This document shows, in pieces, positions 10,965 through 18,990 of a DNA stretch of 64,000 nucleotides (its first letter is position 1; every line of letters begins with the position of its first letter). The notes beneath the pieces are model-generated. The model made no database searches. It worked only from the letters and a program-made list of their open reading frames with translations, and was not told where the DNA came from. The DNA comes from Cladopsammia gracilis (taxonomy: Eukaryota; Cnidaria; Anthozoa; Scleractinia; Dendrophylliidae). The stretch covers positions 517,001 through 581,000 of the forward strand of contig JAJGOT010000526.1 of NCBI GenBank assembly GCA_022457155.1, read 5' to 3'. The position numbers and the translations under genes are program-made.

Positions 10965-11273
10965 TTATACATTATTCTTCTCCAGCTGTTCAGCGAGTAG
11001 GCGCATTTCAGCTTTCTCCTGCTGTTCAGCGAGTAGGCGGTTACGCATTTCACGTATTTCAGCAAGCCTCCGGTTACGTCTTTCACGTATTGTATCAAGC
11101 CTCCGGTTACGCCGCCTTTCATCATGCAGCTGGTTAAGCATTTCAGCATGCAGCGGCTGCGGCTGGTTAAAAGATCCAAGTAATATGGACATGCCTTCAC
11201 ACCAAAGCCAAGTTAGACCAATAGCTCCAGCGTAGTAGAGTACTCCTTTGAATGCATAGCTTTCGTGATCCAT
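10965..11273 (-). CDS. Small membrane protein with Arg-rich coiled coil (102 aa)
   Basis: Family not recognised. I chose ATG 11273 (MDHESYAF) because TATATATA lies about 8 nt upstream; a longer open frame upstream lacks this signal. Residues ~10-33 form one hydrophobic segment (VLYYAGAIGLTWLW...ILLG). Residues ~45-100 are a charged helix rich in RRNRRL/EIRE/LLAEQ heptad-like repeats, likely a coiled coil. It sits between the integrase and the 145-aa membrane protein in the same orientation. A membrane-anchored virion or assembly protein is an inference from context. Confidence 0.75.
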   Translation of the reverse strand: MDHESYAFKGVLYYAGAIGLTWLWCEGMSILLGSFNQPQPLHAEMLNQLHDERRRNRRLDTIRERRNRRLAEIREMRNRLLAEQQEKAEMRLLAEQLEKNNV

Positions 11274-11298
11274 AGTTGTATATATATAAGATTTTTTT

Positions 11299-11736
11299 TT
11301 ACAGAAAGCGATATGCAGCATACCCACCCACAAGCAGGGTGCCTCCAATGAACGCAAGTTCACCAGTCTGCTGTTGCTTGCTGGGCTTATAGAAGTCCGA
11401 GAACTCAGGCTCTTTATAATCTTTGATTTGTTTATCAGGTTGCGATTTATGCATTTGGTTATACAAGACCAGGGCTTGGTCAGTGGTTTGAAAGTTTTGG
11501 CTAGCTTGGTGTTTAATTCGATCGTTGGCTGCAATCCAGTCGAGGAGCTTAGTGCGGTCCTTCTGGTATTTGGCGTAAGCCGCTTGGTATTGTTCCAGAG
11601 CTTTGTCATGCCGGATTTTCTCATCCATTGCTGCCTTTCCGTTATCACCAGATAGATACTTCGCGAGATAATTACCGCCAGTGAAAGCTGCAGCATTCAA
11701 AACAGCACCAAGGGCCATTATTGCAATGCTGGCCAT
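11299..11736 (-). CDS. Two-segment membrane protein (145 aa)
   Basis: Not recognised. Hydrophobic, glycine/alanine-rich segments lie at both ends (residues ~3-25, MALGAVLNAAAFTGGNYLA; and ~125-145, GELAFIGGTLLVGGYAAYRF), joined by a charged helical middle. GTATATACA lies ~16 nt before ATG 11736. It belongs to a run of four neighbouring small membrane-protein genes (102, 145, 73 and 160 aa). Confidence 0.78.
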   Translation of the reverse strand: MASIAIMALGAVLNAAAFTGGNYLAKYLSGDNGKAAMDEKIRHDKALEQYQAAYAKYQKDRTKLLDWIAANDRIKHQASQNFQTTDQALVLYNQMHKSQPDKQIKDYKEPEFSDFYKPSKQQQTGELAFIGGTLLVGGYAAYRFL

Positions 11737-11767
11737 TGTGGTTGTGGTTGTGTATATACATATGGTT

Positions 11768-11989
11768 TTACATGTTATCTGGGAGGATTTTCTGGTCCTC
11801 GAGATATTTCTTCAGCGCGATGCTGCCAGCCATGACGGCTGTGAACTTGACGTAGTTCATCAAGCTTGCACTGGGGTCGGCAGTGAAGTTTTCTTTGATG
11901 GCCTTTTTACCAATCCAACCAATACCAGCGACAAGGCCAGTTATTGTTGCTGCGTCGAGGATAGACTTCACAAGCTTATTGTCAGCCAT
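11768..11989 (-). CDS. Small two-TM protein (73 aa)
   Basis: Not recognised. Two likely membrane segments, residues ~10-30 (LDAATITGLVAGIGWIGKKA) and ~46-62 (YVKFTAVMAGSIALKKYL), separated by a short polar loop. ATG 11989 has a GTATACATAT-type box (reverse strand) about 12 nt upstream. Its size, composition and neighbours suggest a virion membrane or assembly component, but no homologue was identified. Confidence 0.72.
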   Translation of the reverse strand: MADNKLVKSILDAATITGLVAGIGWIGKKAIKENFTADPSASLMNYVKFTAVMAGSIALKKYLEDQKILPDNM

Positions 11990-12021
11990 GGTTTGTGTGT
12001 AGTATACATATGTGTTTTTTT

Positions 12022-12504
12022 TTATTCCATTTTTTTAAGTCCTTGTCTTACCGGAATTCTAGATGGGGGTTGTTCAGGTGGTGGGGTCGGTGTGTTTGCT
12101 GGTGTTGCTGGTGTATTTGTTTTGTGGCCAAGCTTTTGCATTATGGCTTCGCGTTGGTAATAAACACCCATAACAGAGACAGCCAACCCCCCAACTCCCA
12201 GAATATAAAAGATTGAGTTGTTGTTGGTGTCAGTTGTTGAGGGTTCACTTGTTGTGGCACTTGTGGTGTCACCACCAGATGGTGATGGTGTGGAAGCGGC
12301 CTTTTCTGCTTCGGCCTTTTTCTTTGCTTCACGGACCAGGCGGTTGTGCTCTGCTACTCTTTTGCCAGCAGCAACACGGCCGGGGTTCTTTTCTTTTGCA
12401 GGCTTTGTTTTCGGGGCCTCAGAGGTAACACGTGCAGGTGTTGGAGTTGGAGTTGGAGTTGGAGTTTGAGTTTCTTCAGGGATCGTCTCGAGTGGTGTGG
12501 CCAT
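12022..12504 (-). CDS. Pro/Thr-rich single-TM protein (160 aa)
   Basis: Not recognised. The start at 12504 (MATPLETI) is supported by a TATATATACCC box directly upstream. The frame stays open a further 51 codons through a GC-rich minisatellite and through the TATA box, so the longer version is unlikely. Residues ~12-25 are a TPTPTP repeat, ~30-75 are Lys/Arg/Glu-rich, ~80-100 are Ser/Thr/Pro-rich. A membrane segment follows (SIFYILGVGGLAVSVMGVYY) and a Pro-rich tail. Confidence 0.72.
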   Translation of the reverse strand: MATPLETIPEETQTPTPTPTPTPARVTSEAPKTKPAKEKNPGRVAAGKRVAEHNRLVREAKKKAEAEKAASTPSPSGGDTTSATTSEPSTTDTNNNSIFYILGVGGLAVSVMGVYYQREAIMQKLGHKTNTPATPANTPTPPPEQPPSRIPVRQGLKKME

Positions 12505-12540
12505 AGTGGGTATATATATGCTTTGAAATTTTACAAGTGT

Positions 12541-12686
12541 GCTGACAGGTTCCTGCCAGGTTCCTGCCCAGGTTCCTGCCCAGGTTCCTGCCCAGGTTCC
12601 AGCCAGGTCCCGCCCAGGTTCCTGCCAGGTCCCGGACAGGTTCCTGCCAGGTTCCACCCAGGTTCCTGCCAGGTTCCTGCCAGATT
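12541..12686. repeat. 11/12-bp GC-rich minisatellite between two viral genes
   Basis: About a dozen copies of CAGGTTCCTGCC and shortened or variant forms (CAGGTCCCGCCC, CAGGTTCCAGCC) fill the gap between the 160-aa gene and the stop of the 208-aa gene. On the - strand it is an open frame reading GTWAGTWQEPG-like repeats, probably not translated. It is the only tandem repeat in the otherwise compact element. Confidence 0.85.
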
Positions 12687-13311
12687 ATGTGCCAATCATT
12701 TCATCAAAACATGTGTCAACCTCATCAAAGCCCTCAAGTGGATAACCTTCACTGTCTCTGCTTGGATGTGTGGGTTGTGGTTCCAGTTCTATTAGGTCAG
12801 GCTTGTGATCAGACTCTCGTTCAAACTTGACGTGTTTTGTTGTGATGAGAGCAGCATTGGCAAGTGCTAGCCATCGTCCACATCTCAGGGCAAGACCTCC
12901 AGCAAGATTCGACAGTTCCTGGTAGATGATGTAATCATTTTTGAGTTCTTTCTGTAATTCCTTGACATCATCAAGGTCTACCACCATGCCAACTCCTTTG
13001 GACAAGAGCATTATGGCTGAATCAACTAGGGATTCTGTTGTCTTGTTACCGACATAGGCCTCATATCTTTTGAAGTACTTGTCAACGTCCTTGTCTGACA
13101 GGCGCTTCACATGATCATGTGTGAGCTGCACGCCGATAGATTCTTTAGCCTTGCCGGTTGAAACAAGGATTGCCAGCTTCTCACGTTTGGCAGGAATACC
13201 ATCGTCACACACCCAAGAACTTGTAGCTTGTGGTGCGGTATCAGGGGCAGCCTCCAGCATCTGCATTACTTCGCTCAAGTCGACCTGGTCTTCAGCTGCT
13301 TGTGCCATCAT
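12685..13311 (-). CDS. Unrecognised Polinton protein (208 aa)
   Basis: Family not recognised; no membrane segment. The N-terminus is acidic and Ala-rich (DQVDLSEVMQMLEAAPD). Residues ~60-150 are mixed helical with a Lys/Asp-rich patch (HVKRLSDKDVDKYFKRYEAY). The C-terminus is acidic (EGFDEVDTCFDEMIGT). ATATATACCCC lies just before ATG 13311 (a second ATG follows at 13308). It sits immediately downstream of the 79-aa gene and upstream of the minisatellite. A soluble virion or assembly factor is possible; nothing more can be said. Confidence 0.75.
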   Translation of the reverse strand: MMAQAAEDQVDLSEVMQMLEAAPDTAPQATSSWVCDDGIPAKREKLAILVSTGKAKESIGVQLTHDHVKRLSDKDVDKYFKRYEAYVGNKTTESLVDSAIMLLSKGVGMVVDLDDVKELQKELKNDYIIYQELSNLAGGLALRCGRWLALANAALITTKHVKFERESDHKPDLIELEPQPTHPSRDSEGYPLEGFDEVDTCFDEMIGT

Positions 13312-13332
13312 CCGGGGTATATATGTGTGTTT

Positions 13333-13572
13333 TTAATTTTCGATAATTCTCTTGATGGTTGGTAAAAGAGTTTCAATCTCACGTATAAGTCCCGCCATGG
13401 TGTCTGGCATAGAATTCAACCGCAAGGGATATCTGTTGAGAAGCATAAGGCGCAGATTTTCCTCACTAGCGGCTTTGATAATTTTGTTTTGTGCATCAAG
13501 TGTGTGTTTGTGTAATTCATCCAAAAGCTGTGAAAGCACAGTGAGCTTGTGAAGGCTGGTTGGTGCATCCAT
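13333..13572 (-). CDS. Small helical protein (79 aa)
   Basis: Not recognised. All-alpha in appearance with leucine spacing (SQLLDELHKHTLDAQNKI; IREIETLLPTIKRI). ATATATACC directly precedes ATG 13572, supporting expression as a separate gene. It lies 15 nt from the stop of the ATPase gene. Confidence 0.68.
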   Translation of the reverse strand: MDAPTSLHKLTVLSQLLDELHKHTLDAQNKIIKAASEENLRLMLLNRYPLRLNSMPDTMAGLIREIETLLPTIKRIIEN

Positions 13573-13587
13573 GGTATATATATGTGT

Positions 13588-14187
13588 TTAAACCTTGTAC
13601 TCAATTCCATACGGGTACCTAAGAGAGAAAACCAGGTGGGAATACTTACGGGATTTGAGTCTTGCGATAAGCTCTTTGTACTTCTCGTGGGAGAGCTCGC
13701 CGGCATAGTCTTCGAAGATGGCCTTAGTTGTCTTGCTGGAGGGTGTGTAAAAGAGCACGATCGCTGCAATGTTATCACGATATGGCTTAGCTATGCTGGC
13801 GATCTGCTGCGTCAAAACCCACACGGATATGCCGTCATGCCTTGCGCTGAACCCCAGATTGACCAGCTGGCTTGTGCGGCCTTTGACATCTTTAGAGGCG
13901 GCGCAGTCATCGAGAATGAATAAAGTGTTGGTGCATGTGAAAAAGTAGCTCGCCAGCTTCAACCAGGCTTCGATCTCATGCTGTTGGCAGGCAATCACAA
14001 AGATGTGTGGATCGCGGTCCACGAAGCCATTGTATGTCTTGTTCTTGACAAATGTGGGGCAGAATAAAACAATGTAATCAAAACAGCCCCTAAAGGGGCC
14101 GCGCAGTTGGTTTAGAAGATACTGTGTCTTGCCAGAGTTAGTGGGGCCCACGATTAGTGCATTGAATGGCAGCTTTCTTGGGTCCAT
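13588..14187 (-). CDS. ATP: Genome-packaging ATPase (FtsK/HerA/A32 type)
   Basis: 199 aa; expected to pump element DNA into preformed capsids. Walker A is GPTNSGKT (residues 14-21) and Walker B TLFILDD (ending D93, D94). A later SVWVLTQQ fits the sensor/glutamine motif of this family. I use ATG 14187 (MDPRKLPF); an extension to 14193 would need a TTG start. The gene starts inside the 3' end of the 66-aa gene (50-bp overlap) with an AATATAGG box upstream. It is next to the capsid gene, the usual Polinton arrangement. The ORF is intact. Confidence 0.92.
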   Translation of the reverse strand: MDPRKLPFNALIVGPTNSGKTQYLLNQLRGPFRGCFDYIVLFCPTFVKNKTYNGFVDRDPHIFVIACQQHEIEAWLKLASYFFTCTNTLFILDDCAASKDVKGRTSQLVNLGFSARHDGISVWVLTQQIASIAKPYRDNIAAIVLFYTPSSKTTKAIFEDYAGELSHEKYKELIARLKSRKYSHLVFSLRYPYGIEYKV

Positions 14188-14338
14188 AGCCAACGCCTAT
14201 ATTAGTTGGTTTGCAAACTGGTGGCGAGGGCGCCTTTGCCAGAAGTCTTTCTATTTCATTGTATGTTAATGGTCTGGTAGATGGCAGGGGAGCCGGCTTA
14301 TTTATCCATGTAAGTTGATTGATCTTGCTTGTGGCCAT
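14138..14338 (-). CDS. Small basic Pro-rich protein (66 aa)
   Basis: Not recognised. It has its own box (CATATACATACC on the reverse strand) just before ATG 14338, which argues that it is real. Composition is Pro/Lys/Thr-rich (INKPAPLPSTRPLTYNEIE). Its 3' end overlaps the ATPase start in another frame. It could be a minor virion peptide; no evidence beyond position. Confidence 0.55.
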   Translation of the reverse strand: MATSKINQLTWINKPAPLPSTRPLTYNEIERLLAKAPSPPVCKPTNIGVGYGPKKAAIQCTNRGPH

Positions 14339-14361
14339 GGTGGTATGTATATGTGTGTATT

Positions 14362-15612
14362 TTAGTACTGTACAGATTCCAGCTGCCTGCTAAGGATGTT
14401 CAACTGTGAGTCTGAGATGGTAAAGATGTGGCAGTTTGCATTTCCCGAGCCTGTGCCTTTTCGTTCAATCTCGAGTTGCACGCCATCCTGTGTGTTGACG
14501 AGCCGTTGGCCGTTGCCGTGCAGAGCTGGGTCAGCCATGGACCGCAGGTCAATCCAGAGACCAAACTTGTTGCCTGTGAGATATTTGGTCAGGTTCATGT
14601 TGGGCCTTCCACCAGCATGGGGTTTATAATGTCGGGAGATTTCACTCCACATGTCAGTGCCGGCGATACCCTCGTTGTAGACCCTGTTTGGAACCCCATT
14701 TACGGTGACCTTCACTTTTGTGATGTCGGGATTGAAATAATTCTCAGAGTCCCTTGCACCCGCAGCATAGGGGTTGATGAACAGCAAGAGGATGCCCTTG
14801 AGAGACCTGCGCTGTGGGTTTACCCGAAGATTCATCCGAGTGTCCCCGCTTTTTGAGAAGGGATGCACCCGATCTCGCATTACGAAGTCATAGGCGAACC
14901 CCTTGCCGCTAGTATAAGTGCTTGTTGCTTCGTCGGCCAGCTCCTTACTTCTGATCGTCTCGTACTCCAGCTGGATGTTTTCCAACTTGTACACGAGCTT
15001 GCTTGTGTCTGACCCTCGGACAACTTGGCTTGCGGGGCCCAGGGTTAGTTCGAAGACCAGATCGCTGTATAGGGCCTGAGGGTACATGATTCCGTGATCA
15101 GTTAAGATTTGGTGATCCAGTTTGATGCGATACTTATTCTTATATATTGACTCAAGCTTGTTCTCTGCATCCACGCCGGAAGTCTTCTTGTCGCCGGCAT
15201 TAGAGCGGATCTTACACAAATCCACACTCTGGATGCCCTCCATAAGCATGTTGTCCCGCTCATCGGTTGATTTGAAAAGGTCTTCGAATATCTTATAGAT
15301 GTCGTACCCAACTGTGTCCTCGACGGTGGTGGCGCCAAACTTTACAACGAGCCTGTCCACCAGGGCCCTAGAAACATTTTGCACAAGAAAGTTGTTAGCG
15401 TGCCCCCCGGCTAGGTTGATGTTAAACACAAGTGCAAGCGAGCCGGACACAAGGACATCATGCTCGCCCAGCTTGGGCACCGAGACGTACAGTGTCTCGC
15501 CGGGATTGGCCTCAGAAGGGTTGAATGTGATGCGCTTAACGGTTCGCTCGGCCTTCATGGCACCCACTGTCTTTTCGCTGTGAGCTGGAAGTAGATTCGG
15601 TTGCACAGCCAT
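14362..15612 (-). CDS. Predicted double jelly-roll major capsid protein (416 aa)
   Basis: A beta-rich protein whose size fits small double jelly-roll capsid proteins. Runs of alternating hydrophobic strands are seen in both halves: residues ~25-70 (ETLYVSVPKL, GSLALVFNINL), ~80-95 (RALVDRLVVKFG), ~260-310 (SLKGILLLFINPY, DITKVKVTVNG) and the last ~50 residues (DGVQLEIERKG, CHIFTISDSQLNI). It has no membrane segment or enzymatic motif. It lies next to the packaging ATPase, as capsid genes do in Polintons. The assignment rests on fold appearance, size and context; a structure prediction would settle it. ATATATACC precedes ATG 15612, within a 41-bp region shared with the divergent 487-aa gene. 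Confidence 0.68.
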   Translation of the reverse strand: MAVQPNLLPAHSEKTVGAMKAERTVKRITFNPSEANPGETLYVSVPKLGEHDVLVSGSLALVFNINLAGGHANNFLVQNVSRALVDRLVVKFGATTVEDTVGYDIYKIFEDLFKSTDERDNMLMEGIQSVDLCKIRSNAGDKKTSGVDAENKLESIYKNKYRIKLDHQILTDHGIMYPQALYSDLVFELTLGPASQVVRGSDTSKLVYKLENIQLEYETIRSKELADEATSTYTSGKGFAYDFVMRDRVHPFSKSGDTRMNLRVNPQRRSLKGILLLFINPYAAGARDSENYFNPDITKVKVTVNGVPNRVYNEGIAGTDMWSEISRHYKPHAGGRPNMNLTKYLTGNKFGLWIDLRSMADPALHGNGQRLVNTQDGVQLEIERKGTGSGNANCHIFTISDSQLNILSRQLESVQY

Positions 15613-15653
15613 GGTATATATTTGTGTTTTTAAACTTATATTTATATATCATC
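15613..15653. promoter_or_regulatory. Bidirectional promoter, capsid / 487-aa gene
   Basis: Only 41 bp separate two divergent ATGs. The stretch holds TATATATTTG near the capsid start and TTATATTTATATATC near the other. This is the same TATATA-before-ATG pattern seen at most genes of the element, here working in both directions. Confidence 0.6.
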
Positions 15654-17117
15654 ATGGCAGAAGGCGGATATGATATACCTGACGAGGCAAAGGACACAGA
15701 CCTTCTTATCACAGACACAGGGGATGACGATGATGCTGCTGCTGAAGAGTGGTTGGATAAACTAATGACAGAAGAAGAAAAACAAGAATTCAGTCGATGG
15801 CCCCATGACCAAGACACCACGCAACCTTTTGAACCAGGGGCTGCTTCCACACCATCTCATGGTGGTGAACAAGTGCCTATGGCCACAAGAACAAGGTTGC
15901 CCCCAGAACAACAAGGCTCCCACACTGAAGAAACCTCTTTCACTACAGGGGATACTCAAGGCCGGCGATCGATAACAATGAATGATATGGCCTTTGCCGA
16001 GGTTAAGAACGAGTTTCCCAGCATAGACAGAAGTCAACTTAATTTTCGGTACGAGCCGAAACCAAAATCAGGTGGGGCCATCATCGAGGTAAAATATCAT
16101 ACCAGAGACAAATGGTATCCTCTTTACACAAGAAGCCGTGGGGATTCCGAAAAGACTTTCAACGCTTCTCTCCCCAAAGAGATCAAAGCTGCTCTCGGAA
16201 AGTCTGTGACCGAAGAGTTAAATGAAACAAATGCTACACTTGAAGCAACTCAAAAAGAACTGGAAGCAAAACAAAATGAACTACAACAAATGGAACAAAG
16301 GGATGCGGATGCACAAAAACTTCGCCGCGACACGGATGCCCTAAGAAATATAATCAAACATATTGATGACCAGATTCAAGAGAAGGAAGATGCGCATGGC
16401 CCACTGGATACGGAGACAATACAAAGACTAAAAAATGAAAAGCGAGCTGTTGAAACTGAGCATCAAGCTAAACGAAAACAACTTGACAATGCGCAAAAAA
16501 CTGCCCAACAAGCAGACAAACTAAAAAAACAAATCGACAAACTAAAACTTGACAGTAGGGAATTAGACAGACGCCGAGAGGAGCTTAGAGGAAAACAGGA
16601 CGCTGTGAAACCACTGGACGAACTGAAACAGAACAAAGAAGAGCTTGAACGGCAGAACGCTGAAGACAAGCGCGTCATAGAGGATGAGAACACTTCTCCC
16701 TCTGAAAGAGAAGCCGCGGAAGCCCGGGTTGCTGAACGTGAAGAAGAGCTAGCAAGGGTCAACACAGAAATTGAGGTGCGTGAAAGGGGCATGTCTTTGA
16801 GAGAGCGGGTTAGAGAAATCTTCAAGAAATACGGATGGACCCTGCAAGCGATTGTTCTGGCAGCTGGCATCGCCATAAGCGCTGTGGTACTCGCCACCTT
16901 AAATGGCCTGGCAAAAGCCACCAAGGCTATTGGAAATGGACTTAAAGAGCTTGGCAAAAAGGCAGCCAACGCCCTGCCTGGCTTGATTGGCTCAATTGTG
17001 AGTTTTCTCTTCAAAGCTGCTGGGTCGGTCATCTCCTTTCTGGGTGAACACGCCTGGCTACTGATCCTTGCCGTGGTGGCCTTCCTTGTTGAAAGGATCA
17101 CCAAGCGCAGGAGATAA
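15654..17117 (+). CDS. Coiled-coil protein with hydrophobic C-terminus (487 aa)
   Basis: Not recognised by name; probably a structural protein. ATG 15654 (MAEGGYDI) follows TTATATATCATC; an upstream in-frame Met (15624) would run through the promoter. Residues ~1-55 are very acidic (DTGDDDDAAAEEW). Residues ~110-175 look globular. Residues ~180-380 are a long Lys/Glu/Gln coiled coil (KELEAKQNELQQMEQRD onward). The last ~90 residues contain hydrophobic stretches (IVLAAGIAISAVVLATL, IGSIVSFLFKAAGSVISFL, AWLLILAVVAFLV) and end KRRR. Stalk-plus-membrane architecture could suit a fibre or fusion-type virion protein, but this is inference. Its stop abuts the stop of the opposing 607-aa gene with no gap. 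Confidence 0.82.
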   Translation: MAEGGYDIPDEAKDTDLLITDTGDDDDAAAEEWLDKLMTEEEKQEFSRWPHDQDTTQPFEPGAASTPSHGGEQVPMATRTRLPPEQQGSHTEETSFTTGDTQGRRSITMNDMAFAEVKNEFPSIDRSQLNFRYEPKPKSGGAIIEVKYHTRDKWYPLYTRSRGDSEKTFNASLPKEIKAALGKSVTEELNETNATLEATQKELEAKQNELQQMEQRDADAQKLRRDTDALRNIIKHIDDQIQEKEDAHGPLDTETIQRLKNEKRAVETEHQAKRKQLDNAQKTAQQADKLKKQIDKLKLDSRELDRRREELRGKQDAVKPLDELKQNKEELERQNAEDKRVIEDENTSPSEREAAEARVAEREEELARVNTEIEVRERGMSLRERVREIFKKYGWTLQAIVLAAGIAISAVVLATLNGLAKATKAIGNGLKELGKKAANALPGLIGSIVSFLFKAAGSVISFLGEHAWLLILAVVAFLVERITKRRR

Positions 17118-18941
17118 TTATCTCATCCAGACAAACAAACCTGCTAAAGCAAGCGCACCCACGCCAATGAGCGCCTTGTTTACATGATGCGGCTCGATCT
17201 TAGTCTCTTGTGTTGGGGCTAGTTGTGGTGTGGGGACTGGTTTTGGTGTGGGGACTGGTTGTGGTGTGGCCTTTGCGATGCCCTGTGCCTGTGTCACCTG
17301 TTTGTGAATCGGGTTCGATGGGTGACTGTTTGGTGGATTAATCTTTGTCGGCCCTCCGTCCATGGGGCGAAGGGAGGCTTTTTTTGTGGCAAGATTGACA
17401 TCATTGTTAACACCCAGCTTCATCCCTTGCGTTGCCTGCATAAGATTGTTATTGTACCCCACCACGCTCTCTGTGTTGATAACCATGCGTGACGGCATCA
17501 GCCAGCTCCCAGGGGCAACTACAAAGTTTAGCCACACTTTCGTTGCTTGGATGGTCTGCTGATAATGCTGTACGCTCTTAGATATGTCGTTTAGTCTTAT
17601 GGCGTCCTCTAAGAGTGTGAGGAATACTCTCTGCGTTTCGAATGCTCGGCCTCCACTCCCAAGAATGCTGCTGCGAGTGTTTGCTTGTGCACCCAGAATG
17701 CAGTACACAAAGGCCTCGATTGACTGATTCATACGCGCGAGCCCTGGCTGCGTTAGCCCTTGTGCATAATTCGGCACAAAGTGCTCAAACTGACTAACAG
17801 CGCCCTGGTCGTTACGAACGAAGTATATGCCGTTTGCTCGATAGTTTGGGTCTTTTCTGTCTGTGATGCGCTCGTCATCAAACAGAGCTAGATCGGAATC
17901 AGGATAGTCGTAATCAGTAGAGTAGGGGCCCTCACCAGGAACCCAAATGTACACATTGCCAAGCCCGTGATTTTTGCCGTATGTGAAACGGAAGTCAGAA
18001 TTGGTGTCTACACCGAACTCTTGGCAAATCCTCTTGTATGCGTCGATGTTGAACTTGTTGTCTTTCTGGTTGAATGTAGGGTCGTCTGGCAAAGCACTAA
18101 CGCTCTGTTCCCCACCCATTTTGTAAAGAATTCGCCTTGTTGTGAAATAAACGTGAAACCTGTAAAATGATCGGAGCTGCGGGGTTAGGGAGAGAGTAGA
18201 GTTCTTATCAAACAGAAGGTCGCGCGAGATCCCGCAGCCGGTTGTTGCACACCACATAGCAAAGTTTAGTTGTTGTGGCCAGAAACTCATATGCGGGCCG
18301 CCGAGCCACTTTCTCCCATATTTTGCGGTTGTGAACGAAATTTGTGTGTCTCTGAAAATGTTTCTGTATTTCGTTGTGAAATAATCAGTTGGCGTGACAT
18401 AGATCTTTTGCGCTTCGTCGTTCAAGACAGAGCCAATCATCATGTCTTTATCGATTGAGGTGGAGAAATCAACAGCCGGGATTGGTTTTTGTGTGTTTCG
18501 GTTTAACGTTAACTGATAGGGGAAACCGCCAATATACTCTAAACCAAGCGCGTCTTTCAGGGCTTGTGTCCAATTCTTGTGCGGTATGTCTGAGGGCATA
18601 ACCCAGGAGCCTGGGCCCTTTATGAAAAGCACTTCTCCTGTGGCTTTGTGGTTGTCGTCGAAAGAAATTTCTGTTGTGAATCTTGACATATCAGCGTGCG
18701 GGAAACGCCTTTTGAAGTCTGAAATAGCCTTAGCCTTGGCGGCTGTAGAGAGTTTTTCAGCCTCTGGCGTTTTCATCCAAGCCAGTTGCGGATTTACTGT
18801 GGGGTGTGGATTTACTGCAGGATGTTGATAAATATTATGTGGACGAGAAAAAAACGGGGGCGGGGGTCCGTAATCGTGGCCGCCAATGTCTACACCGAGA
18901 TTTGAACCAGGATTAAAACCACCAGGGCGTCTGCCAAACAT
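17118..18941 (-). CDS. Predicted structural protein with C-terminal membrane anchor (607 aa)
   Basis: Family not named with certainty. A Gly/Pro-rich N-terminus (residues ~1-50) is followed by a large Trp/Tyr/Phe-rich globular part (~60-490; e.g. LNFAMWCATTGCGISRDLLF at ~225-245), a Pro/Thr linker (PQPVPTPKPVPTPQLAPT) and one C-terminal hydrophobic helix (ALIGVGALALAGLFVWMR). No enzymatic motif. The tail anchor argues against it being the main capsomer and for a vertex, spike or membrane-linked virion protein. ATG 18941 is preceded by TATATTCA and an AT-rich region shared with the divergent minor-capsid-like gene. Confidence 0.8.
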   Translation of the reverse strand: MFGRRPGGFNPGSNLGVDIGGHDYGPPPPFFSRPHNIYQHPAVNPHPTVNPQLAWMKTPEAEKLSTAAKAKAISDFKRRFPHADMSRFTTEISFDDNHKATGEVLFIKGPGSWVMPSDIPHKNWTQALKDALGLEYIGGFPYQLTLNRNTQKPIPAVDFSTSIDKDMMIGSVLNDEAQKIYVTPTDYFTTKYRNIFRDTQISFTTAKYGRKWLGGPHMSFWPQQLNFAMWCATTGCGISRDLLFDKNSTLSLTPQLRSFYRFHVYFTTRRILYKMGGEQSVSALPDDPTFNQKDNKFNIDAYKRICQEFGVDTNSDFRFTYGKNHGLGNVYIWVPGEGPYSTDYDYPDSDLALFDDERITDRKDPNYRANGIYFVRNDQGAVSQFEHFVPNYAQGLTQPGLARMNQSIEAFVYCILGAQANTRSSILGSGGRAFETQRVFLTLLEDAIRLNDISKSVQHYQQTIQATKVWLNFVVAPGSWLMPSRMVINTESVVGYNNNLMQATQGMKLGVNNDVNLATKKASLRPMDGGPTKINPPNSHPSNPIHKQVTQAQGIAKATPQPVPTPKPVPTPQLAPTQETKIEPHHVNKALIGVGALALAGLFVWMR

Positions 18942-18990
18942 GATTGAATATATAATTATATTTAAATTTATGAATTATATATATACAATC
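18942..18990. promoter_or_regulatory. Bidirectional promoter, 607-aa / 229-aa genes
   Basis: Forty-nine bases of almost pure A/T separate two divergent ATGs, containing ATATATAATTATATTT and TTATATATATACAATC. The TATA-like boxes lie 5-15 nt from each start. Confidence 0.6.

Noticed and set aside
10965..11696. 243-aa open frame covering both the 102-aa and 145-aa genes
   Set aside because: It overlaps the better supported 145-aa frame and crosses a TATATATA promoter; only its last 102 codons are treated as a gene.
12022..12657. 211-aa version of the 160-aa Polinton gene
   Set aside because: The extra 51 codons run through the minisatellite and the TATA box. ATG 12504 is better supported.
12541..12686. 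CRISPR-like array
   Set aside because: Units are contiguous with no unique spacers; it is a minisatellite in a eukaryotic virus-like element.
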